64,000 nucleotides of DNA from NCBI RefSeq assembly GCF_000800015.1, contig NZ_JUGR01000003.1, positions 248,001-312,000 on the forward strand. Reading direction: 5' to 3'. This stretch comes from Terriglobus sp. TAA 43. GTDB taxonomy: Bacteria; Acidobacteriota; Terriglobia; Terriglobales; Acidobacteriaceae. Of the stretch, positions 60,377 to 64,000 are shown in pieces. Position 1 is the first letter of the stretch; each line of letters begins with the position of its first letter. Both the position numbers and the translations under genes were made by a program. The notes beneath the pieces are model-generated. The model did no database searches and was not told where the DNA came from. It saw only the letters and a program-made list of their open reading frames with translations.

Positions 60377-60820
60377 CTACTTCTCAGTGCGAGCGAGAGC
60401 GGCGCCAAACACTCCCAGTAGAGAGAGCCCGACTGACATTCCCCGCCGCACATCCTCATTGTTCATTGTGCCGACGAGCGAAATGAGAGATGGAGCCTTC
60501 TTTTCCGGAGATGTCAGAAGCGTATGGACGCGATCCACTTCCACTGCGCTGAGAAGATTCCCCAACAGCAGACCAATACGCACTGCGTTGACAGCTTCCT
60601 TAGAACTAACAACATCCGTCACTTTTTCAATGACCGTATCGCTGGCCCGAAGAGCTCCATTCAGAGCAGACAGGATGCCTTTCTCGTGGAGACTCTCAAG
60701 CAGATCGTATGCCTCCAGGATCGCGTCCGCGTGTTCTTGAGGGGCTGCTTCGATGCGACGAATCAGGTCATCCCGCGAGTTGGCAGGCTTGAAATGGCGA
60801 AACTCCACTGCCTTTGCCAT
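60377..60820 (-). CDS. DUF1641 protein of formate dehydrogenase operons
   Basis: This 147-residue cytoplasmic protein has the DUF1641 pattern: LLESLHEKGILSALNGALRA, then helices with VIEKVTDVVSSKEAVNAVRI and a C-terminal NNEDVRRGMSVGLSLLGVFG. The family regularly accompanies formate dehydrogenase alpha subunits and FdhD, but its function is not established; a partner or assembly role is likely. The ATG at 60820 overlaps the stop of the dehydrogenase gene by one base (TAATG), so the longer frame from 60910 is not used. Confidence 0.85.
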   Translation of the reverse strand: MAKAVEFRHFKPANSRDDLIRRIEAAPQEHADAILEAYDLLESLHEKGILSALNGALRASDTVIEKVTDVVSSKEAVNAVRIGLLLGNLLSAVEVDRVHTLLTSPEKKAPSLISLVGTMNNEDVRRGMSVGLSLLGVFGAALARTEK

Positions 60821-63800
60821 TAGGCTTCCATTCCTTTCTTGTGACCGTTGGTGCTCTGAATGGTGACTAACTGCGGCGCGCCGGGTTCGTGATAATCCTT
60901 TCGCTTCCACTTGCGTTCTACTTCGACACCCATTTGCGGTGTGGGCCTTCCGTTAGCGCGAAAGTTCAATGGGTTGAGGGGGCTGTTCCCCAACTCCTCC
61001 AGAACCATCAAGTTCACGGCAGTTTCTTTGTACGCGGGAGTGTTGGTCGCATCGTCCGCATGAGAGCCTGTCAGGACATTCACCGGCCCTTCCTGCGACA
61101 ACAAAGGGAGATATACTTGACGGCCCTCCACACGAGACGTCACAAGAGCCTTGATCTTGATGGAGCCATGTCGACTGGTGAGCCGTATCCAACGTCCCGA
61201 CTCCACACCGCGTTCCTGCGCGAGTTCTGGCGAGATCTCGACGTAGCGCTCGGGGGTTTCCTCATGAATTCCATGAACACGATTGGTCATGTTGCCTTCG
61301 TGGAAGTGTTCAAGCTGCCGACCGTTATTCAGGAATAAATCGAACTCGGTATCAGGCTGCTCGAGAGGCTCAACGAAGGAGACAGGATAGAAACGTGCTT
61401 TCCCATCTGGAAAAGGAAAGCCATTCAGATAAAGAACTGGCTGATCCACGCCCTCTTCCGAAATCGGCCATTGCTGTGTGTCATAGCCCTGCAGCCGTGC
61501 ATAGCTTGCACCAGCATAGATAGGACTCAGGGATGCCATTTCCGCTAAGATTTCGGAGGGATGCGAGTAGTTCCAATCCGCACCCATATGCCGCGCGATC
61601 TCCTGAGTGATCTTCCAATCCGCCTTCGCATCTCCTAGCTCCGGGAGAGCTTGGTACAGACGCTGAATGCGACGTTCCGTATTGGTGAAGGTGCCGTCTT
61701 TTTCGAGAGCGGGGGCTGCTGGGAGGATCACATCTGCATAACGACAGGTCTCGGTGAAAAAGATATCCTGCAGCACCATAAAGTCCAGCTTCTCAAATGC
61801 TTTGGCTACGTGATTGGAGTTGGAATCCGCCCCGATCATATCCTCACCAGCGATGTACATCGCGCGAAGTTTACCTTCGATCGCAGCTTCCACCATCTGG
61901 TGGTTGTCCATTCCACGATCAGCAGGGAGCTTCACTCCCCAGTTCTTCTCAAACTTTTCACGGACCGCAGGATCATCTACCGCTTGATAGCCCGGATAGA
62001 AGTTTGGCGCCGCTCCCATGTCGCCTGCACCCTGCACGTTGTTATGTCCGCGTAGAGGATATGCGCCGCCGGCACGATGTCCATAGTTGCCCGTCGTCAG
62101 CAGCAGGTTCGAAATGGCGGTTGATGTGTCCGATCCACGGATGTGCTGCGTTACACCCATGGCCCAGCAAATCGCCACGGTTTTAGCCGCCGCGAGTTCT
62201 TTTGCAAGTTGCTCAAGTGTTGCCAACGGAATCTGGCATACATGGGAGGCATATTCCAGGGTGAAGGGCTCTAGGCTCTGTCGAAAAGCTTCAAGATTGT
62301 TCACCGATTTCTCGATGAAGTCCAGCTTTGCATGGCCGTGATCGAACATGTATCGGCTCATCGCGGAAAGCCAGACCAGATCGGTACCGGGTCGAGGGCG
62401 GAAGTGTAGGTCGGCACGCTGTGCCAGCTCGTTGTTCCGAGGATCAGCAACGATCAGCTTCGTGCCGAAGAACTTGTGTGCCCTCTTCATGCGCGCTGCG
62501 AGCACGGGATGGGCTTCCGCCGAGTTTGCGCCAACGATGAGAATCACACTCGAAAAAACGAGATCCTCAAAGGAACCGGAGTCACCTCCATAGCCGACAG
62601 TTCGGAAGAGGCCAGTAGTCGCGGGAGACTGGCAGTACCGCGAACAGTTGTCGATATTCTGCGTACCGATCACCTGACGCCCAAACTTCTGCATCAGGTA
62701 AATCTCCTCATTTGTTGTCTTCGACGATGCGATGACTGCCAAAGAGTCCGGACCTGTTTCAGCTTTGATCTGAGTGAACTTCGACGCCACCAGTGTGAGA
62801 GCTTCTTCCCAGGATGCTTCACGGAATGTGTCTCCTTCCCGAATAAGAGGCTTCTTCAGGCGATCTTCGTGGTTGACGAAGTCCCATCCGAATTTGCCCT
62901 TCACGCAGGTCGAGATTTGATTGGAGTCGCCATGGGCTGGAACGACCTTGAGGATCTTGCGGTCTTTCGTCCAGACATCGTAGCTACAACCAACCGCACA
63001 GTACGTGCAGACTGTCTTGGTCTTCTTGATGCGAGACTCGCGCATGTGGGCCTCTACCTCTGAGACCTGCATGATCACACCGTAGCCCATTTCAGGCTCA
63101 ATCTCCTTTACGACATCGATTAACTTATCGAGGGCCGCATGCGGGAGATTCGTCATGTAGCCGGCCTCGCCGAGCATGGACTTCTCCATCAAGGCATTGC
63201 AAGGACAGACAGTCACGCACTGTCCGCATGAGACACAACTCGACCCTCCGATCTGCATTCCTCCATCCCACAGCACGCGAGGACGATCCAACTCCCAGCC
63301 AATCGAGAGCGTCTCGTTGACCTGTACGGTTTGACACGCTTGAACACACTGGCCACAGAGGATGCACTGGCTAGGATCGTAGCGATAGAAGGGATTGGAC
63401 ATATCCACTTCATATGGCTTCGGTGTGAAAGGAATTTTCTGATGCTCTACTCCGAGAGATCTCGTCGTGTTGTGGACTCGACAGTTCTCGTTGTTGTTAT
63501 CGCATACCGTGCAATACAACATGTGGTTGCCAAGAATCGTGTCGAGAGCCTCCATCCGCGCAGCCTTTGCACGTGCAGTATCGGTGACGGCATTCATCCC
63601 AGCCTTGATGCTCGTGCCGCAGGCGCGAACGATCTCCCCGTCGACCTCAACCATACATGTGTCACAGGTTTCGATTGGGCCCATCAGGCGAGAGTGATAG
63701 CAGATGTGAGGTAGATCCTTCTCATTCAGAATTGAATCGATTAGAAGATCCTCGGTATGCGCCACGATCTGCTTCCCATCCAGCACAAACAAAACTTCCT

Positions 63801-63903
63801 GGGGGACGGTGGATACTGGCCGAAACGCAGAAAACTTTTGTTCAGGGAACATACGCTGACTTGGCTCTACTGCGCCAACAACTTCAGATTTTGGCAAGCT
63901 CAT
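60820..63903 (-). CDS. Formate dehydrogenase alpha subunit, soluble multi-cluster type with Cys ligand
   Basis: This molybdenum (or tungsten) enzyme of 1027 residues oxidises formate to CO2. Order from the N-terminus: a plant-type [2Fe-2S] domain (ligands about C68, C80, C83, C95), the His-Cys3 cluster (H127, C131, C134, C141), two ferredoxin [4Fe-4S] motifs (CILCGQCVQAC and CVSCGQCVTVC), the catalytic [4Fe-4S] (CTYCAVGC and C333), and the pterin domains. The Mo ligand is Cys 424 in SRYCQSPATTG, so no selenocysteine is used. There is no signal peptide, and no gene for a membrane anchor or NADH module is seen in this window, so its partner is unknown. ATG 63903 follows a GGGAGG site; ATG 63927 would add eight residues. 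It is the first gene of the operon in the window. Confidence 0.93.
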   Translation of the reverse strand: MSLPKSEVVGAVEPSQRMFPEQKFSAFRPVSTVPQEVLFVLDGKQIVAHTEDLLIDSILNEKDLPHICYHSRLMGPIETCDTCMVEVDGEIVRACGTSIKAGMNAVTDTARAKAARMEALDTILGNHMLYCTVCDNNNENCRVHNTTRSLGVEHQKIPFTPKPYEVDMSNPFYRYDPSQCILCGQCVQACQTVQVNETLSIGWELDRPRVLWDGGMQIGGSSCVSCGQCVTVCPCNALMEKSMLGEAGYMTNLPHAALDKLIDVVKEIEPEMGYGVIMQVSEVEAHMRESRIKKTKTVCTYCAVGCSYDVWTKDRKILKVVPAHGDSNQISTCVKGKFGWDFVNHEDRLKKPLIREGDTFREASWEEALTLVASKFTQIKAETGPDSLAVIASSKTTNEEIYLMQKFGRQVIGTQNIDNCSRYCQSPATTGLFRTVGYGGDSGSFEDLVFSSVILIVGANSAEAHPVLAARMKRAHKFFGTKLIVADPRNNELAQRADLHFRPRPGTDLVWLSAMSRYMFDHGHAKLDFIEKSVNNLEAFRQSLEPFTLEYASHVCQIPLATLEQLAKELAAAKTVAICWAMGVTQHIRGSDTSTAISNLLLTTGNYGHRAGGAYPLRGHNNVQGAGDMGAAPNFYPGYQAVDDPAVREKFEKNWGVKLPADRGMDNHQMVEAAIEGKLRAMYIAGEDMIGADSNSNHVAKAFEKLDFMVLQDIFFTETCRYADVILPAAPALEKDGTFTNTERRIQRLYQALPELGDAKADWKITQEIARHMGADWNYSHPSEILAEMASLSPIYAGASYARLQGYDTQQWPISEEGVDQPVLYLNGFPFPDGKARFYPVSFVEPLEQPDTEFDLFLNNGRQLEHFHEGNMTNRVHGIHEETPERYVEISPELAQERGVESGRWIRLTSRHGSIKIKALVTSRVEGRQVYLPLLSQEGPVNVLTGSHADDATNTPAYKETAVNLMVLEELGNSPLNPLNFRANGRPTPQMGVEVERKWKRKDYHEPGAPQLVTIQSTNGHKKGMEA

Positions 63904-64000
63904 CGGTCCCTCCCACCACATTGCCATGATATGCGCCGTCTACATGTATGCATCGGATAAGTGAGAGGCTCCCTGCGTGCGGTCGGGATTTACCGACGGC

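Noticed and set aside
1-64000. CRISPR arrays, complete insertion sequences, rRNA genes
   Set aside because: No regularly spaced repeats, transposase gene or rRNA signature was seen. The only mobile-element traces are the integrase remnant and tRNA fragment.

Overview
The window looks like chromosomal DNA of a soil acidobacterium (Terriglobales, near Terriglobus, Granulicella or Edaphobacter). This is inferred from content, not from a search. The pointers are two very long TonB-dependent receptors with an N-terminal carboxypeptidase-regulatory-like domain, a membrane-anchored winged-helix regulator of the type common in Acidobacteria, twin-arginine sugar isomerase/oxidoreductase genes beside a DUF1080 protein, and a DUF5117-type metalloprotease. 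No complete rRNA or tRNA gene and no CRISPR array was seen.

Left part (1-16983): a metal-type RND efflux operon (outer-membrane factor and lipoprotein adaptor, continuing off the left edge) lies divergent from a ZraSR-like kinase/sigma-54 activator pair. The pair is followed by a small exported Cys/His-rich protein and a TonB-dependent receptor. Both sides of the divergent region carry a good -24/-12 promoter, with dyads between them. A second module follows: an OmpR/EnvZ-type two-component system plus a PqqD-like protein, divergent from a complete three-gene RND efflux operon.

Middle part (17066-40510): a membrane-anchored regulator is divergent from a Tat-exported pyruvyl-transferase-like protein and a second TonB receptor. 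A lone sugar transferase follows. A tightly packed minus-strand catabolic operon runs from 33124 to 24812: DUF1080 hydrolase, MocA-type oxidoreductase, two sugar isomerase-like proteins, an ExuT-like transporter, a LysR regulator and a desaturase-Rieske-reductase triple fusion that is effectively a one-chain version of rhizopine MocD, MocE and MocF. Next come a DHA2 exporter, an Xre/RES toxin-antitoxin pair, a tannase-family esterase, an SDR, and a decayed stretch with three broken genes.

Right part (40940-63903): a seven-gene minus-strand nitrate assimilation operon (nirA-like, CysJ-like flavoprotein, DmsB-DmsC fusion, nasA-like, narK, porin, small protein) is divergent from a HemD-GAF-ANTAR fusion, which is very likely its regulator and may act on the operon's leader RNA. 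After a broken integrase and a 3' fragment of tRNA-Val come a metalloprotease, a DAHP synthase, and a soluble formate dehydrogenase operon with DUF1641, FdhD and a second copy of the small protein that ends the nitrate operon.

The strongest candidates for something new are the HemD-GAF-ANTAR regulator with its leader, the membrane-anchored assimilatory nitrate reductase, the MocDEF-like fusion with its operon, and the divergent sigma-54 metal module.
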